The notes under the pieces: generated by a model | What the model was told of the DNA's origin: nothing | The model's database searches: none | What the model saw: the letters and a program-made list of their open reading frames with translations, nothing else | Translations under genes and position numbers: made by a program | Shown here: piece by piece, positions 48,309-60,516 of the stretch | How positions within the stretch are numbered: position 1 is the first letter of the stretch | How the letters are laid out: each line of letters opens with the position of its first letter | DNA from: Campylobacter pinnipediorum subsp. caledonicus | Lineage (GTDB): Bacteria > Campylobacterota > Campylobacteria > Campylobacterales > Campylobacteraceae | Direction: 5' to 3' | Length of the DNA stretch: 64,000 bases | NCBI RefSeq assembly: GCF_002022005.1 | Contig: NZ_CP017258.1 | Location: 558,001-622,000 of the forward strand

Positions 48309-49346
48309 TTATATTTTATTCCCTTTTGAGCTAATTATGGAGCTTAAAAATTTATAATCAATATTTATATTTTGCTTATCGGGTAGCGAATTTGAAAGAG
48401 AAATAATAATATTTTTAAAATCATCAAACAAATAATGAGCAAGGCTTCCTGGATTTGGATTTATTTCATTAAGATAAATTTCATTATCTATTACAAAAAA
48501 ATCACATCTAATCAAGGCACCTTCAAATGTGTTTTTATAAATTTTCATAAATGCATTTTTTAACCCATCTTCAAGTTCTTTTGATATATCTGCACTTTTT
48601 ACTTTTTGTTCGTTTGAAAAAGATAGATATTTTTGTTCAAAATCTAAAAAATCACTCTTTTTTGGCTCTTCTATTATAGAAAATTTAAACTCATCATCTA
48701 TAATACAACCGGCTAAATTATACTCTTTTACATTTTCCACAAACGGCTCAACTAAAACATCGCTATCAAACTCAAAAGCTATATCTTTAGCATAATCAAA
48801 CTCATCTTGAGTTTTTACTACACTAACGCCTATGGAGCTACCGAGTCTTAGTGGTTTTAGTATAAATGGATACGAAGTTTTTGGATTATCTTCGCGTCTT
48901 ATGACCTCATAATCAAGTGTCTTTACACCAACTTTTTTAGCAAAAAGTTTAGTTAATTCTTTGTTAAAACTTAACACACTAGCTTCAAGTCTAGGGCCTA
49001 TATAATCCACACCAAAAAAATCAAACAATGAAGCTATCTTGCCATCTTCTCCATCCATACCGTGTATTAAATTTATAAAAATATCAGCATTGATTTTACT
49101 CTCACCAAACATAGAAGTAGTATAAAAACCACCTTGTTTTAAAGTTAGTTTTTTTGACTTTTTGTAAAGACCTTTGCTAAAAAAATTAGCTTTCATGTTT
49201 TTTGATTCTATGAGATAAAATTCCCTTAAACTATCACAAAACACAAAAACACACTCTTCATTTAAAACATTTTTTAAAACAATAGCACTTACTACGCTTA
49301 TCTCGTGTTCAAAACTTTTAGCACCAAATACAATACCTAATTTCAT
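48309..49346 (-). CDS. ddl: D-alanine--D-alanine ligase
   Basis: Makes the D-Ala-D-Ala dipeptide for peptidoglycan. 345 residues, ATP-grasp. Motifs: GIVFGAKSFEHEISVVSA, LIHGMDGEDGKIAS, PFILKPLRLGSSIGVSVV, and the metal site YLNEINPNPGSLAHYLF. The Gly-Ser-Leu motif region and Phe/Tyr specificity residues were not examined in detail. It is upstream of murF in the same direction. Confidence 0.95.
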   Translation of the reverse strand: MKLGIVFGAKSFEHEISVVSAIVLKNVLNEECVFVFCDSLREFYLIESKNMKANFFSKGLYKKSKKLTLKQGGFYTTSMFGESKINADIFINLIHGMDGEDGKIASLFDFFGVDYIGPRLEASVLSFNKELTKLFAKKVGVKTLDYEVIRREDNPKTSYPFILKPLRLGSSIGVSVVKTQDEFDYAKDIAFEFDSDVLVEPFVENVKEYNLAGCIIDDEFKFSIIEEPKKSDFLDFEQKYLSFSNEQKVKSADISKELEDGLKNAFMKIYKNTFEGALIRCDFFVIDNEIYLNEINPNPGSLAHYLFDDFKNIIISLSNSLPDKQNINIDYKFLSSIISSKGNKI

Positions 49347-49357
49347 TATATTTTTTC

Positions 49358-49918
49358 CTATCCTAATTTTTTTAAAGCTTGTTTTATAATTTCACCAGTT
49401 TCCATAGACTCGGCATCAATACCAGCAAGAACTTTATAAATTTTATCTTTTTTAAACCCAAGTGCCTCAAGAGCCATAATTGCTTCATTTTTATGTGCAG
49501 AGATGTTTTCTTCATTTATAAGTTTAGCATCACTTAATTCAGCGATTATTCTTCTTGCTGTTTTTAACCCAATTCCTGGAACTTTTTTTAAAGTATCTAA
49601 ATCCCCATTTAATATAGCATTTGTAAAAGAATTTGGATTTAAAGATGAGCATATTGCCATAGCTGTACTTGCACCTATTCCACTTAATTTTATAAGCATT
49701 TTAAACATTTTTTGCTCACTTAAATCTAAAAAACCATAAAATAAATTTGCATCTTCTCTTATTATTTGAGTTATATTAAGCTCTACTTTTGAACCACTTT
49801 GAAGTTTTGCAGAACAAAAAAGAGATATAAAAATACCATAACTAACACCGCTAACTGTTTTTAATATAACAAATGCCGGATCTTTTTTTGTTATAACACC
49901 TTCAATAGCTTTTATCAC
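49358..49918 (-). CDS. ruvA: Holliday junction DNA helicase subunit RuvA
   Basis: Binds Holliday junctions and loads RuvB. 186 residues: OB-fold domain I, then two helix-hairpin-helix motifs ([17 protein letters not shown] and [19 protein letters not shown]), and a C-terminal RuvB-binding domain ([15 protein letters not shown]). It overlaps the DUF342 gene by four bases. ruvB and ruvC are not nearby. Confidence 0.96.
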   Translation of the reverse strand: MIKAIEGVITKKDPAFVILKTVSGVSYGIFISLFCSAKLQSGSKVELNITQIIREDANLFYGFLDLSEQKMFKMLIKLSGIGASTAMAICSSLNPNSFTNAILNGDLDTLKKVPGIGLKTARRIIAELSDAKLINEENISAHKNEAIMALEALGFKKDKIYKVLAGIDAESMETGEIIKQALKKLG

Positions 49919-51819
49919 TGTTTTTCCTTTAATTTTGGAAGTAATTCAAGATCATTTGATTTTTTGATTTCAAATTTAACATCATCACCTTCTCCTATTT
50001 TTGTTACCATAACAACTCTTGAAATCTCATTTTGCCTTGTATGATAAACAACTTCTGTCGAAGGATTAACTATTATAAACTTAATCTCATTTAATTCAAG
50101 CCAATTGCTTCTATTTACAATTTTAGAAGCAAAAATCTCATTTTGCATAAAATCAAGCTCATTTTTTAACTCTTTTAAATTATCTTTTTTTGTATTATAT
50201 TCTTTTAAAAGCATATTATACTCACCAACTAATTGCTGGTACTCTTTAAGTTTTTTTATAAAAGTAACAGGTGGAACAACCTTAGATTTTTGCAATTCTT
50301 CAACTTTGGATTTTATTGTATGTATAGAAGATTTATTTGTATCTATAATTATTTTTTTTGCTTCTAATATTTTTGGTATTTTTTTAATATCTTTTTTTAA
50401 GTCATTAATTTTTTCAACTTGACCCTCTATATCGTAACTCCTATCTTTTATCTTGGTTGCATCTATAATAAGTTTATTATTGTTTCCTCTTAAATATTTA
50501 ATATCTATTAAACTAAGGCCAGTTATTGTACAATTTGACACTAATGTTTCAATTATTACCTCATCGGCTGTTATATTTCCACCTATTACACTTCTTATAA
50601 TAGCTTTTTTTGCTACAACAGTTCCACCTTCAAGCCTATCAATATAAACCTCATCGGCTTCAACAAATCCAATATGAACATATATATCCGCCTTTTTAGC
50701 TTTTACTTTTGCTTTTGCGTGAGTTTGACCACCTATCTTAACGTTATCTGCAATCACAGATGCATTAGAGCCAATATTTCCTTTCACGCTAACATCTTTT
50801 GCCTCAACAACAACGCCAGTTCCAATAGCATCTTTAAATATATCATCTTCTTTTATTAAAATACTAACATTAGAATCCAACTCTGTCTTAACAGAACCTG
50901 TGTCTTTAAAAGTTATTTCATTTATTTCAAGTTGCTCTTTTATATCATAAACACCCTGATTATCACTCACAAATCCTGGTTTTTTAGCTATATATTTTAT
51001 ACTTGTATCATCTTCTATTTTTTTTATGTTTTCGGTAATGTCTATCTCTTTTAGATTATTGTCTTTAGGTAATTGAACCTCTATAAAATCACCTCTAACA
51101 TTCCTGCCACTCTTTCCATTTTGAGGTTTAATATATTCAATTATCATTTCATCTAATACAACACCTGAGACAAAACCTCTACTGGCATGATCTATCTTGT
51201 CATTTTTATCAACATTTTTAAGCTTATTTTTATAGTGCAAAATCAATTTAGACTCTATTGATTTTCTAGGTTCAAAACCTTTTGCCACAATAAAAGTATA
51301 ATCATCATCTATAATCTCTTTGATACGCAAAATAGAAGATATTTTTTTTAATTCATTTTTTAGGCTGTCATCCCTGATACCTATAAGAATATTAGCTCTA
51401 ATTAGTTTTTTGGCTATAAAATTATACATTAACTCTTCATAACCATTTTCATAAATAGCATCTTTAGTTGCATGAACAGTTCCCACTATCTTTGTTAAAG
51501 ATTGATTTGCTCCTATGCTGATATTTGGAATTTTTGGCTTAACAAGAACTCTAATGTCGTAAAACTCAACCTTGTAAACCTGCTCTATAGCAAGAGTAGG
51601 ATCAAGATAAAAATCAAGATCGTTAAAAATACCAAGTTCATTTCTAGATAAACTAACAGGTTCTTGATTTTCTTTATTTGTATACAATGTAGTAAAATCC
51701 AATAAATTAAAATCTATAAATTTAGCTTCGACTCCAGTATTTTTACTAATCTCTTTTATATCTTCATATGGTGTTTTTGAATCTGTACTAATAGGCGACA
51801 GATATTTTACTTCACTCAA
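49915..51819 (-). CDS. DUF342 / FapA-domain protein
   Basis: 634 residues. The middle (about 330-460) is a right-handed beta-helix with repeated [20 protein letters not shown]-like turns, diagnostic of DUF342/FapA. The C-terminal part (about 480-570) is a coiled coil. In Vibrio and others FapA-type proteins affect flagellar placement or polar cell organisation. A similar role here is plausible but unproven. It is first in the minus-strand run that leads to ruvA, and divergent from murJ. Confidence 0.85.
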   Translation of the reverse strand: MSEVKYLSPISTDSKTPYEDIKEISKNTGVEAKFIDFNLLDFTTLYTNKENQEPVSLSRNELGIFNDLDFYLDPTLAIEQVYKVEFYDIRVLVKPKIPNISIGANQSLTKIVGTVHATKDAIYENGYEELMYNFIAKKLIRANILIGIRDDSLKNELKKISSILRIKEIIDDDYTFIVAKGFEPRKSIESKLILHYKNKLKNVDKNDKIDHASRGFVSGVVLDEMIIEYIKPQNGKSGRNVRGDFIEVQLPKDNNLKEIDITENIKKIEDDTSIKYIAKKPGFVSDNQGVYDIKEQLEINEITFKDTGSVKTELDSNVSILIKEDDIFKDAIGTGVVVEAKDVSVKGNIGSNASVIADNVKIGGQTHAKAKVKAKKADIYVHIGFVEADEVYIDRLEGGTVVAKKAIIRSVIGGNITADEVIIETLVSNCTITGLSLIDIKYLRGNNNKLIIDATKIKDRSYDIEGQVEKINDLKKDIKKIPKILEAKKIIIDTNKSSIHTIKSKVEELQKSKVVPPVTFIKKLKEYQQLVGEYNMLLKEYNTKKDNLKELKNELDFMQNEIFASKIVNRSNWLELNEIKFIIVNPSTEVVYHTRQNEISRVVMVTKIGEGDDVKFEIKKSNDLELLPKLKEKQ

Positions 51820-51977
51820 TCTAGTTCCTAATTGTAAAATATATTTAAATATCTATTATTATCTCTAAATTTTTATTAAAAATTGGTTATAAATAAAACC
51901 ACATATTAGTAAAAAATATTTTTAAGTTTTTTTCGGTAGTATCATATATTTTAATTTTGATTATATGGGAAAATAAC

Positions 51978-53378
51978 TTGATTAAGGGTTTTATTTCAAA
52001 TGCTTCAGGCATAATGCTTTCTAGGATACTAGGTCTTGTGCGTGATATACTTACTGCACTAATCTTGGGCGCTGGGATTTTTAGCGATCTATTTTTTATA
52101 GCTTTTAAGATGCCAAATTTATTTAGAAGAGTTTTTGCAGAGGGTGCTTTTTCACAATCTTTTTTGCCAAATTTTGTAAAATCTAGCAAAAAAGCTACTT
52201 TTAGCGCTGAAATCTTTTTTAAATTTCTATTTTTTATCTCACTTTTAACTCTGCTTGTAAACATATTTACAAAAGAATTTATAACAATAATAGCTACTGG
52301 ATTAAAAGATGAGGATATGATAAATGCTATACATTTAGTAAAAATAAACTTTTTTTATCTTATGCTTATTTATATGGCTAGTTTCATGGCCTCACTTTTA
52401 CAATACAAAGGTCATTTTGCAACAACCGCATTTTCTACAGCACTGCTAAATTTAAGCATGATTTGCGCTTTATTGCTTGCAAATCATAAACCGGAAAAAG
52501 AGGTGGCTTTATATCTTAGCTTTGGTGTTGTTATAGGCGGTATTTTGCAACTAATAACACACATAATAGCACTTTATAAAAAAAATCTAAACAAGATGTT
52601 TTTTGGAGGAATTTACGGCTTTATAAAAGGCAAAAGAGCTGATACTAAAAATTTCTTTATCAATTTTTACCATGGTGTTTTTGGCTCATCAGCACTTCAA
52701 ATTAGCTCTTTTATGGATACTTGGTTGGCTAGTTTTTTAGCAACAGGAAGTATTAGTTATATGTTTTATGCAAATAGAATTTTTCAACTTCCACTTGCTA
52801 TCTTTGCTATAGCTTTATCACAAGCATTATTTCCAAAAATAGCAAGGCTCTTAAAAAATAATGACACAAAAAATGCGCTACTTCAAACAAAAAAAAGTTT
52901 TAACATACTATTTTTTACACTTTTAGCTTCTTGTATTGGAGGTATAGTATTATCAGAACCTATAATTTGGCTACTTTTTGAAAGAGGAAATTTTACACAA
53001 GAAGACACGATACAATGCGCAAGGGTTTTAAGTGCTTATCTTATAGGGCTTTTGCCATTTGGGCTAATTAAACTTTTTTCGCTTTGGCTATACGCAAAGA
53101 TGAAACAAAAAATCGCTTCTAAAATAGCAACAATAGGACTTATAATAAATCTTATTTTGGCACTCATATTAATGCAATTTTTAGGTGCTGTTGGTTTAGC
53201 ACTAGCTAGTTCTATAGTTGGTTTTTTACAATTTGGGTTTTATTTAAAAGAATTTGGATATAGAAAATTTTTAGGTATAATTGAGCCTAAATTTATATTT
53301 TTTACAATGATATTTTTAGTGGTTGAGTTTTTTAGCCTTGAATATTTAAAGGAATTTTTTTATGCAAATTTACGATAG
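51978..53378 (+). CDS. murJ: Lipid II flippase MurJ
   Basis: Flips the peptidoglycan precursor lipid II across the inner membrane. About 466 residues and 12-14 membrane helices. The N-terminus, (M)[18 protein letters not shown] followed by VRDIL, is the MurJ signature, with [20 protein letters not shown] carrying essential charged residues. I chose the TTG at 51978, with GGGA upstream, over a TTG seven codons earlier (51957), because the conserved family start aligns there. It overlaps cysS by 17 bases. Confidence 0.92.
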   Translation: MIKGFISNASGIMLSRILGLVRDILTALILGAGIFSDLFFIAFKMPNLFRRVFAEGAFSQSFLPNFVKSSKKATFSAEIFFKFLFFISLLTLLVNIFTKEFITIIATGLKDEDMINAIHLVKINFFYLMLIYMASFMASLLQYKGHFATTAFSTALLNLSMICALLLANHKPEKEVALYLSFGVVIGGILQLITHIIALYKKNLNKMFFGGIYGFIKGKRADTKNFFINFYHGVFGSSALQISSFMDTWLASFLATGSISYMFYANRIFQLPLAIFAIALSQALFPKIARLLKNNDTKNALLQTKKSFNILFFTLLASCIGGIVLSEPIIWLLFERGNFTQEDTIQCARVLSAYLIGLLPFGLIKLFSLWLYAKMKQKIASKIATIGLIINLILALILMQFLGAVGLALASSIVGFLQFGFYLKEFGYRKFLGIIEPKFIFFTMIFLVVEFFSLEYLKEFFYANLR

Positions 53379-54741
53379 TTCTAAAAAAACAAAATTAGAA
53401 TTTAAGCCAGAAGGTGAGATTGTTCGAATTTATGTATGCGGTCCTACAGTTTACGATCATTCACATTTAGGTCATGCAAAATCAGCTATAAGTTTTGATT
53501 TACTAAGAAGAGTTCTAGTAGAACTTGGATATAAACTAAAATTTGTAAGAAACTACACTGATATTGATGATAAAATTTTAAAAAAAATGAGCGAAACAAA
53601 TCAATCACTAGAAGAGATAACAAATTTTTACATAAAAAGCTATGAAGATGATATGAAAGCTTTAAATGTATTGGATCCCGATATCAAACCAAAAGCAACA
53701 GAGTGTGTAAAAGATATGATTAATTATATATCAAATCTAATAAACAAAGGTTTTGCTTATAAACTAGATGATGGGATATATTTTGACACAACAAAAGACA
53801 AACACTATCTAAGCATAAGTGGCAGAGAAAATGAAGAAAATAGCGTAGCCAGGATAGAAGCAAATAATTACAAAAATAACCAAAGAGACTTTGTTTTATG
53901 GAAATTTGATGAAAACTTTTATGATGCACCTTTTGGCAAAGGAAGACCAGGATGGCACTCAGAGTGTGCGGCTATGATAAAAAAATATCTGTCAAATGAT
54001 AGTGAGTTTGAGGTTGATATTCATGCTGGAGGTAGTGATTTGTTATTTCCACATCATGAAAATGAAGCAGCACAATGCAGATGTGGTGAAGAAAAAACAC
54101 TATCAAAATACTGGATGCATAATGGTTTTATACAAATAAATAATGAAAAAATGGCTAAAAGTTTAGGTAATAGTTTTTTTGTAAAAGATGCGTTAAAATT
54201 ATACCATGGAGAGGTTATTAGGTTTTATCTTTTAAGCACACATTATCGTGCGAATTTTAATTATTCATTGCAAGATTTAAATGCATCAAAAAAACGCCTT
54301 GATAAATTATATAGACTTAAAAAAAGAGTTTATGGTGTAAAAGAAGGTGAAGTAGATATAGGCTTTAAAGATGAAATTTTAAAAGCTTTAAGTGATGATT
54401 TAAATACATCAAAAGCGTTAGCTGTTGTTGATGAGTTTATAGCTAATGCAAATGAAGTCTTGGATAAAGAACCAAAAAACAAAAGCATAAAATCTCAAAT
54501 AGTCGCAAATATATTATTTATAAATAAAGTTATAGGAATAGGTATTATAGATAATTTTGAGTATTTTCAGTTTGGTATAGATGAACAAAGTAAGCAAAAA
54601 ATAGATGAACTTATAAGCAAAAGAGATGAAGCAAAAAAGGTAAAAGACTTTCAAACAGCAGATAAAATAAGAGAAGAGCTTACAAAAATGCAAATAAGCA
54701 TAATGGATACCGCAAATGGAACATTTTGGGAAAAAATATGA
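53362..54741 (+). CDS. cysS: Cysteinyl-tRNA synthetase
   Basis: 459 residues, class I synthetase. HIGH-type motif in [14 protein letters not shown] with the zinc Cys, further zinc ligands in HSECAAM and HHENEAAQ, and the KMSKS loop as EKMAKSLGN. The C-terminal anticodon-binding helices are complete. It overlaps murJ upstream and msbA downstream (ATGA). Confidence 0.97.
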   Translation: MQIYDSSKKTKLEFKPEGEIVRIYVCGPTVYDHSHLGHAKSAISFDLLRRVLVELGYKLKFVRNYTDIDDKILKKMSETNQSLEEITNFYIKSYEDDMKALNVLDPDIKPKATECVKDMINYISNLINKGFAYKLDDGIYFDTTKDKHYLSISGRENEENSVARIEANNYKNNQRDFVLWKFDENFYDAPFGKGRPGWHSECAAMIKKYLSNDSEFEVDIHAGGSDLLFPHHENEAAQCRCGEEKTLSKYWMHNGFIQINNEKMAKSLGNSFFVKDALKLYHGEVIRFYLLSTHYRANFNYSLQDLNASKKRLDKLYRLKKRVYGVKEGEVDIGFKDEILKALSDDLNTSKALAVVDEFIANANEVLDKEPKNKSIKSQIVANILFINKVIGIGIIDNFEYFQFGIDEQSKQKIDELISKRDEAKKVKDFQTADKIREELTKMQISIMDTANGTFWEKI

Positions 54742-56462
54742 AGCAACTTACCTTATTTCAAGTATTAAAAAGATTCAAAAGCTATTTTAAGGATTATATA
54801 CCATATTTTATACTAGCATTTATTGGTATGATTTTAGCAAGTGGTGGTTCAGCAGCTACGGCATGGCTAGTGCAACCTGTTTTAGATAAGATTTTTGTTG
54901 AAAAAAATAAAGAATTACTATATATATTGCCTTACGCAATAATACTTGTTTATTTTCTAAAAAATGCCGGAACATTTATGCAAGCATATTATACAGCCTA
55001 TATAGGGCAAGATACAATTAGGCGTTTTAGAGATGAGTTGTTAGAAAAACTATTAAGCCTTGATATGAGTTTTTTTAACAAATATAGAACTGGCGAATTA
55101 ATGAGCAGAACAATGAATGATATTGAAAGAATTAGAACCATAGTATCTACAATGATACCTGAGTTCATAAGAGAAATTATAACCGCCATATCATTACTTT
55201 GTGTTGTTATATATCAAAGTCCAAGATTGGCATTTTTTGCTCTCATAGTACTTCCAGTTGCTGCATATCCCATAATAACTCTTGCAAAAAAAATGAAAAA
55301 AATCTCAAGAAAATCTCAAGAAAAAATATCAGATATAAGCTCGGCTTTAAATGAAATTTTTACAAATATTGAGATAATAAAAGCAAATAATGCACAAAGT
55401 TATGAGCATAAAAGATTTGCGGACGAAAATTTTAATTTTCTAAAAATAAACTTAAAAGCAACAAGAATAGAACAATTAGTAAGTCCTTTGATGGAGATGA
55501 TAGGTTCTATAGGTGTTGCTATGGTTATAATTATAGGTGGTAAAGAGGTAATAAATGGCACTATTAGTATAGGATCGTTCTTTTCATTTTTATCTGCTCT
55601 TTTTATGCTTTATACCCCAATAAAAAGAGTTGTCGGAATTTATAGCAAACTACAAGATGCAATAGCGGCAAGTGAAAGAACATTTGAGCTAATAGATAAA
55701 AAAAGTTCAATGTTAGATGGCAATTTACAAATTCCAGACAAAATTAATAGTATAATTTTTGATAATGTTAGACTAAAATATGACAAAAAAGAGGTATTAA
55801 AAGGTATTAATTTTGAGGCAAAAACATCTGAAATGATAGCCTTTGTAGGCTCTAGCGGCGGTGGAAAAACATCAATTATAAACCTTCTTATGAGATTTTA
55901 TGATACAAATAGTGGCAATATAAAAATAAACGGCATAAATTTAAAAAATTTTAGTATAAATTCAATTCGTGAAAAAATAGGACTTGTAACACAAAGAATA
56001 TATATATTTAATGACACAATAGCAAATAATGTATCTTACGGAAAAGAATATAACGAAGAAGCTATCATAAATGCATTAAAAATGGCAAATGCTTATGAAT
56101 TTGTAAGCGAATTAGACAATGGTATAAATACTATTCTTGATGAGTTTGGCACAAATCTTTCCGGAGGACAAAGACAAAGAATAGCAATAGCAAGAGCATT
56201 ATACAAAAATCCAGAAATTTTAATATTTGATGAAGCTACATCAGCTCTTGATAATGAAAGCGAAAAAGAGATCACAAATGCTATAAATAGATTAAAGCAT
56301 ACAAAAATAATATTTGTTATAGCTCATAGACTAAGCACTATACAAAATGCTGATAAAATAGTTGTGATAAGTAATGGAGTTGTTGCAGGTTTTGATACCG
56401 ATGAAAATCTAAGCAAAAATTGTGATGTTTATGCAAAACTCAAAGGCAAAGCCTTAGTTTAA
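54738..56462 (+). CDS. msbA: Lipid A export ABC transporter MsbA
   Basis: Flips lipid A-core across the inner membrane; homodimeric exporter. 574 residues from ATG 54738, which overlaps the cysS stop; a TTG four codons earlier is possible but less likely. Six membrane helices are followed by an ATPase with Walker [11 protein letters not shown]-loop VTQRIYIF, signature LSGGQRQR, Walker [13 protein letters not shown] and H-loop IAHRLSTI. Confidence 0.93.
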   Translation: MKQLTLFQVLKRFKSYFKDYIPYFILAFIGMILASGGSAATAWLVQPVLDKIFVEKNKELLYILPYAIILVYFLKNAGTFMQAYYTAYIGQDTIRRFRDELLEKLLSLDMSFFNKYRTGELMSRTMNDIERIRTIVSTMIPEFIREIITAISLLCVVIYQSPRLAFFALIVLPVAAYPIITLAKKMKKISRKSQEKISDISSALNEIFTNIEIIKANNAQSYEHKRFADENFNFLKINLKATRIEQLVSPLMEMIGSIGVAMVIIIGGKEVINGTISIGSFFSFLSALFMLYTPIKRVVGIYSKLQDAIAASERTFELIDKKSSMLDGNLQIPDKINSIIFDNVRLKYDKKEVLKGINFEAKTSEMIAFVGSSGGGKTSIINLLMRFYDTNSGNIKINGINLKNFSINSIREKIGLVTQRIYIFNDTIANNVSYGKEYNEEAIINALKMANAYEFVSELDNGINTILDEFGTNLSGGQRQRIAIARALYKNPEILIFDEATSALDNESEKEITNAINRLKHTKIIFVIAHRLSTIQNADKIVVISNGVVAGFDTDENLSKNCDVYAKLKGKALV

Positions 56463-56506
56463 GAAGTTTTTTGATACAATATTTGATATACTTTTAAGGA
56501 TGTTTT

Positions 56507-57580
56507 TTGATTTTAAAATATGATTATTTAAAACAAATTTTTTTTAAATTTGATCCAGAAACCGCTCATAAAATAGTAGAAAACACATTGCATTACGCAG
56601 ATGTATTATGTCCTAAATTTTTTGATATTAGTTCAAATTATTTTACATTTGAAAATCAAGCTTTAGAACAAAATATACTTTCAACAACATATAAAAATCC
56701 AGTCGGCATAGGTGGCGGATTTGATAAAAATGCTACGATGCTATCTGGTCTAAAATCTTTAGGTTTTGGATACTTAGAATACGGAACTTTTACACCAAAA
56801 CCACAGGATGGAAATGCCAAACCTCGCCTTTTTAGATTAATAGATGAAGAAAGTATACAAAATGCAATGGGTTTTAATAATAAAGGAAGCGAATATATAA
56901 AAAATATTGTTAAAAACAAATATCCATTTCAAATTCCAATTTGGGCAAATATTGGAAAAAATAAACTTACACCAAATGAAAATGCAATTTCTGATTATGA
57001 AAAATTAGCAAAGGATTTTGATAATTTTTGCGATGCATTTGTAGTAAACATATCATCACCAAATACGCCAAATTTAAGAGATTTACAAGAAAAAGATTTT
57101 ATAAAAGAACTTTTTTTGACATTAAAAAATATTACAAAAAAGCCAATTATTTTAAAAATTTCACCTGATTTGGAGATAAAAAAGGCGATTGAAATTTGTA
57201 TAAGTGCAATAGAAAATGGCGCAAACGGTATAATCATAGCAAATACTAGTATTAACTATTCACTATCAAACTCAAAGAACTTAAGGGATTTTGGTGGTCT
57301 TAGTGGACAAAATATAAAGCAACTTTCAAGAGATATGTTTAAATTAATATCAGATGAAATATATGGCAAAACAGTATTGATAGCCTGTGGCGGTATAGAC
57401 AATGCACAAGAAGCCTATGATAGAATTAAAATGGGGGCCAGTTTGATTCAAATTTTTACAAGCTTTATATACAAAGGTCCCAAAATTTGTTATGATATAA
57501 ATAGTGGTATTTTAAAATTATTAAAACAAGATGGATTATCTAATATAAAAGATGCTATCGGTATAGATATTAAAAGATAA
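56507..57580 (+). CDS. pyrD: Dihydroorotate dehydrogenase, class 2
   Basis: Quinone-linked step of pyrimidine synthesis at the inner membrane. 357 residues. FMN and substrate motifs: NPVGIGGGFDKN, EYGTFTPKPQDGNAKPRLFR, NAMGFNNKG, VNISSPNTPNLRDLQ with the class 2 catalytic Ser, and ACGGI. The N-terminal helix that binds the membrane is present. TTG start with AAGGA upstream. Confidence 0.96.
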   Translation: MILKYDYLKQIFFKFDPETAHKIVENTLHYADVLCPKFFDISSNYFTFENQALEQNILSTTYKNPVGIGGGFDKNATMLSGLKSLGFGYLEYGTFTPKPQDGNAKPRLFRLIDEESIQNAMGFNNKGSEYIKNIVKNKYPFQIPIWANIGKNKLTPNENAISDYEKLAKDFDNFCDAFVVNISSPNTPNLRDLQEKDFIKELFLTLKNITKKPIILKISPDLEIKKAIEICISAIENGANGIIIANTSINYSLSNSKNLRDFGGLSGQNIKQLSRDMFKLISDEIYGKTVLIACGGIDNAQEAYDRIKMGASLIQIFTSFIYKGPKICYDINSGILKLLKQDGLSNIKDAIGIDIKR

Positions 57581-57593
57581 AGAAGGATTATTT

Positions 57594-58841
57594 TTGATAA
57601 AATTTAATAAAACTATACTAAAAAATAAGCTAGAAGTTTATCATATACCTGTTAATAAAGGCTCAAAAGTTATAAGTGTAGATATATTTTACAAAGTTGG
57701 GTCTAGAAATGAGATTATGGGCAAAAGTGGGATAGCTCACATGCTAGAACATCTAAATTTCAAATCAACAAAAAACCTAAAAGCTGGAGAATTTGATGAA
57801 ATAGTAAAAGGATTTGGTGGTATAAATAATGCTTCTACTGGATTTGATTATACACATTATTTTATAAAATGCTCAAATGAAAATCTCAAAAAAAGCTTAG
57901 ATTTATTTGCTGAACTTATGAAAAATTTAAATCTAAAAGATAGTGAATTTCAACCTGAAAGAGATGTTGTTACAGAAGAAAGAAGATGGAGAACCGATAA
58001 CAATCCATTAGGATATTTATATTTTAGGCTTTACAACAATGCTTTTATGTATCATCCGTATCACTGGACACCAATAGGCTTTATGAATGATATAAGAAAT
58101 TGGAATATCAAAGATATAAAAGAATTTCACTCAACATATTATCAACCAAAAAATGCAATACTAATAATAAGTGGTGATATCTCAAAAGATGATGCGTTTG
58201 CGCTGGCAAAAGATAGTTTTGAAAATATAAAAAATACAAAACAAATACCAAAATCACATTGTATAGAGCCAAAACAAGATGGTGAAAAAAGAGCTATAAT
58301 ATATAAAGATAGTCCTACTCAAATGATTGCAATTGCATATAAAATACCACCATTTAATCACGAAGATCAAATAGCCTTAAATGCTATGAGCGAATATCTA
58401 GGAAACGGGAAAAGCTCTATTTTACAAGATATTTTAGTAGAACAAAAACAGCTTGTAAACCAAATATATGCATATCCTATGAGTAGTATAGATGAAAATC
58501 TTTTTGTATTCCTTGCAGTTTGCAATCCAAACATTAAAGCAGAAGATGTAGAAAAAGAAATTTTACAAATAATATCAAACATAAAAGAAAAAGAGATAGA
58601 TGAAGATGATATTTTAAGAGTTAAAAATATTATAAAAACAGATTTTGTATACTCATTTGATAGTGCTTCCAAAGTCGCTAATTTATATGGCAGTTATCTT
58701 GCAAAAGGAGATATAAAACCTTTATATAAACTGCAAGAAAGTATAGAAACTATAGATAAAGAAATGCTAAAAGAGGCTGCAAAAAAATACTTCATAGCAA
58801 AAAACTCAACCACGGTTATACTAAAAAAGGAAGAGGCATGA
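57594..58841 (+). CDS. M16 family zinc peptidase
   Basis: 415 residues. Inverted zinc motif HxxEH in [14 protein letters not shown], with the third ligand Glu in VVTEERRWR about 75 residues on. C-terminal M16 domain without a second zinc site. No signal peptide, so it is probably cytoplasmic, although some relatives are periplasmic. TTG start after AAGGA. It overlaps dapA by four bases; substrate unknown. Confidence 0.9.
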   Translation: MIKFNKTILKNKLEVYHIPVNKGSKVISVDIFYKVGSRNEIMGKSGIAHMLEHLNFKSTKNLKAGEFDEIVKGFGGINNASTGFDYTHYFIKCSNENLKKSLDLFAELMKNLNLKDSEFQPERDVVTEERRWRTDNNPLGYLYFRLYNNAFMYHPYHWTPIGFMNDIRNWNIKDIKEFHSTYYQPKNAILIISGDISKDDAFALAKDSFENIKNTKQIPKSHCIEPKQDGEKRAIIYKDSPTQMIAIAYKIPPFNHEDQIALNAMSEYLGNGKSSILQDILVEQKQLVNQIYAYPMSSIDENLFVFLAVCNPNIKAEDVEKEILQIISNIKEKEIDEDDILRVKNIIKTDFVYSFDSASKVANLYGSYLAKGDIKPLYKLQESIETIDKEMLKEAAKKYFIAKNSTTVILKKEEA

Positions 58842-59731
58842 AACAACAAATCATAGGTGCAATGACAGCATTGATAACACCATTTAAAAATAATAAAATA
58901 GATGAAGAAACTTATGAAAAACTAATCCTTAGACAGATAAAAAACGGGATAGATGCCGTGGTGCCGGTTGGAACAACTGGAGAAAGTGCAACTCTAACGC
59001 ATGATGAGCATAGAGTTTGTATAGAAATAGCAGTTAATGTCTGTAAAAATACAAATACAAAAGTATTGGCTGGAGCTGGGAGTAACGCCACGCATGAAGC
59101 CATAGATATAGCTCAGTTTGCACAAAAAAATGGAGCTGATGGTATACTTTCTGTAGCACCTTATTATAACAAGCCTATGCAAAATGGATTATACGAACAC
59201 TATAAAGCTATAGCAAGTAGTATAGATATACCAGTTTTATTGTATAATGTTCCAGGAAGAACAGGCTCTGATATAATGCCTCAAACAGCTCTTAAGCTTT
59301 TTAAAGATTGTAAAAATATATATGGCATAAAAGAGGCAACAGGAAAAATAGATAGATGTGTTGATCTGTTAGCACACGAGCCTGATTTGGTAGTAATAAG
59401 CGGAGAAGATGCCATAAATTACCCTATTTTAGCAAATGGTGGTAAGGGTGTCATATCTGTAACATCAAATTTATTACCAGATAATATATCTGATTTAACA
59501 CATTTAGCTTTAGAAGAAAAATTCATACAAGCTAAAAAAATAAATGATATGTTATATGATATTAATAAAATTATGTTTTGTGAAAGCAATCCAATACCAG
59601 TAAAAGCAGCTATGTATTTAGCTGGATTAACACCTGTACTTGAATATAGATTGCCATTAACAAAACCAAGTAACGAAAACTTAAAAAATATAGAAAAAAT
59701 TATGAAAAACTATAATATAAAAGGATTTTAA
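58838..59731 (+). CDS. dapA: 4-hydroxy-tetrahydrodipicolinate synthase
   Basis: First committed step to lysine and meso-diaminopimelate for the cell wall. 297 residues, TIM barrel. Motifs: [20 protein letters not shown] with catalytic Tyr, and YGIKEATG with the Schiff-base Lys. The next gene starts in its stop codon (TAATG). Confidence 0.97.
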   Translation: MKQQIIGAMTALITPFKNNKIDEETYEKLILRQIKNGIDAVVPVGTTGESATLTHDEHRVCIEIAVNVCKNTNTKVLAGAGSNATHEAIDIAQFAQKNGADGILSVAPYYNKPMQNGLYEHYKAIASSIDIPVLLYNVPGRTGSDIMPQTALKLFKDCKNIYGIKEATGKIDRCVDLLAHEPDLVVISGEDAINYPILANGGKGVISVTSNLLPDNISDLTHLALEEKFIQAKKINDMLYDINKIMFCESNPIPVKAAMYLAGLTPVLEYRLPLTKPSNENLKNIEKIMKNYNIKGF

Positions 59732-60516
59732 TGTATTTAAAAGATGATTTTCAAAATAAAACTTTAGTAATTAGCGGTGGAACCAGAGGGATAGGAAGAT
59801 CTATTGTCTTAGAATTTGCAAAAATGGGTGCAAATATTGCTTTTACCTATAACTCAAACGAAGAGCTTGCAAAACAACAAGCATTGGATTTAGAAAAAGA
59901 ATACAATATAAAAGCTAGAGCTTATGCTTTAAATATACTAGAGCCAGAAATGTATAAAGATTTGTTTTTGAAAATAGATGAAGATTTTGATAGAGTTGAT
60001 TTTTTTATATCAAACGCAATTATAGCTGGTCGTTCTGTAGCTGGCGGTTATACTAAATTTTTAAAATTAAGACCAAGAGGAATAAACAATATCTTTACAG
60101 CAACAGTAAATGCATTTGTTGTTGGAGCTCAAGAAGCGGCAAAAAGAATGCAAAAAGTTGGAGGTGGAAGCATAATATCTCTTTCATCAACTGGGAATTT
60201 GGTCTATATACAAAACTATGCTGGACATGGAACAGCAAAAGCAGCTGTTGAAGCCATGGCAAGGTATGCAGCAACAGAACTTGGAGAGCTTAATATAAGA
60301 GTAAATATCGTAAGTGGAGGTCCTATAGACACAGATGCTTTAAAAGCATTTACAAACTACGAAGAGGTAAAAGAAGTAACATCAAAACTTAGTCCTTTAA
60401 ATAGAATGGGCCAGCCTGATGATTTAGCAGGAGCATGTCTATTTTTATGTTCAAGCAAGGCAAGCTGGGTGACAGGACATACATTTGTTATCGATGGAGG
60501 AACAACATTTAAATGA
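59731..60516 (+). CDS. Short-chain dehydrogenase, FabL-like enoyl-ACP reductase
   Basis: 261 residues, Rossmann fold with VISGGTRGIGRSI for the cofactor. The catalytic pair is Y-x6-K (NYAGHGTAKAAVE), the spacing used by FabI/FabL enoyl-ACP reductases, not the classical Y-x3-K. Blocks such as GAQEAAKRMQKVGGGSIISL and NIVSGGPIDTDALKAF closely resemble B. subtilis FabL. Older annotation of relatives as 7-alpha-hydroxysteroid dehydrogenase is therefore doubtful. An insert (GGYTKFLKLRPRGINN) after the NAG-type motif is unusual. Confidence 0.8.
   Translation: MYLKDDFQNKTLVISGGTRGIGRSIVLEFAKMGANIAFTYNSNEELAKQQALDLEKEYNIKARAYALNILEPEMYKDLFLKIDEDFDRVDFFISNAIIAGRSVAGGYTKFLKLRPRGINNIFTATVNAFVVGAQEAAKRMQKVGGGSIISLSSTGNLVYIQNYAGHGTAKAAVEAMARYAATELGELNIRVNIVSGGPIDTDALKAFTNYEEVKEVTSKLSPLNRMGQPDDLAGACLFLCSSKASWVTGHTFVIDGGTTFK

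Noticed and set aside
50105-50859. Plus-strand ORFs opposite the DUF342 gene
   Set aside because: They are antisense shadows of a strongly coding minus-strand gene and have no ribosome sites.
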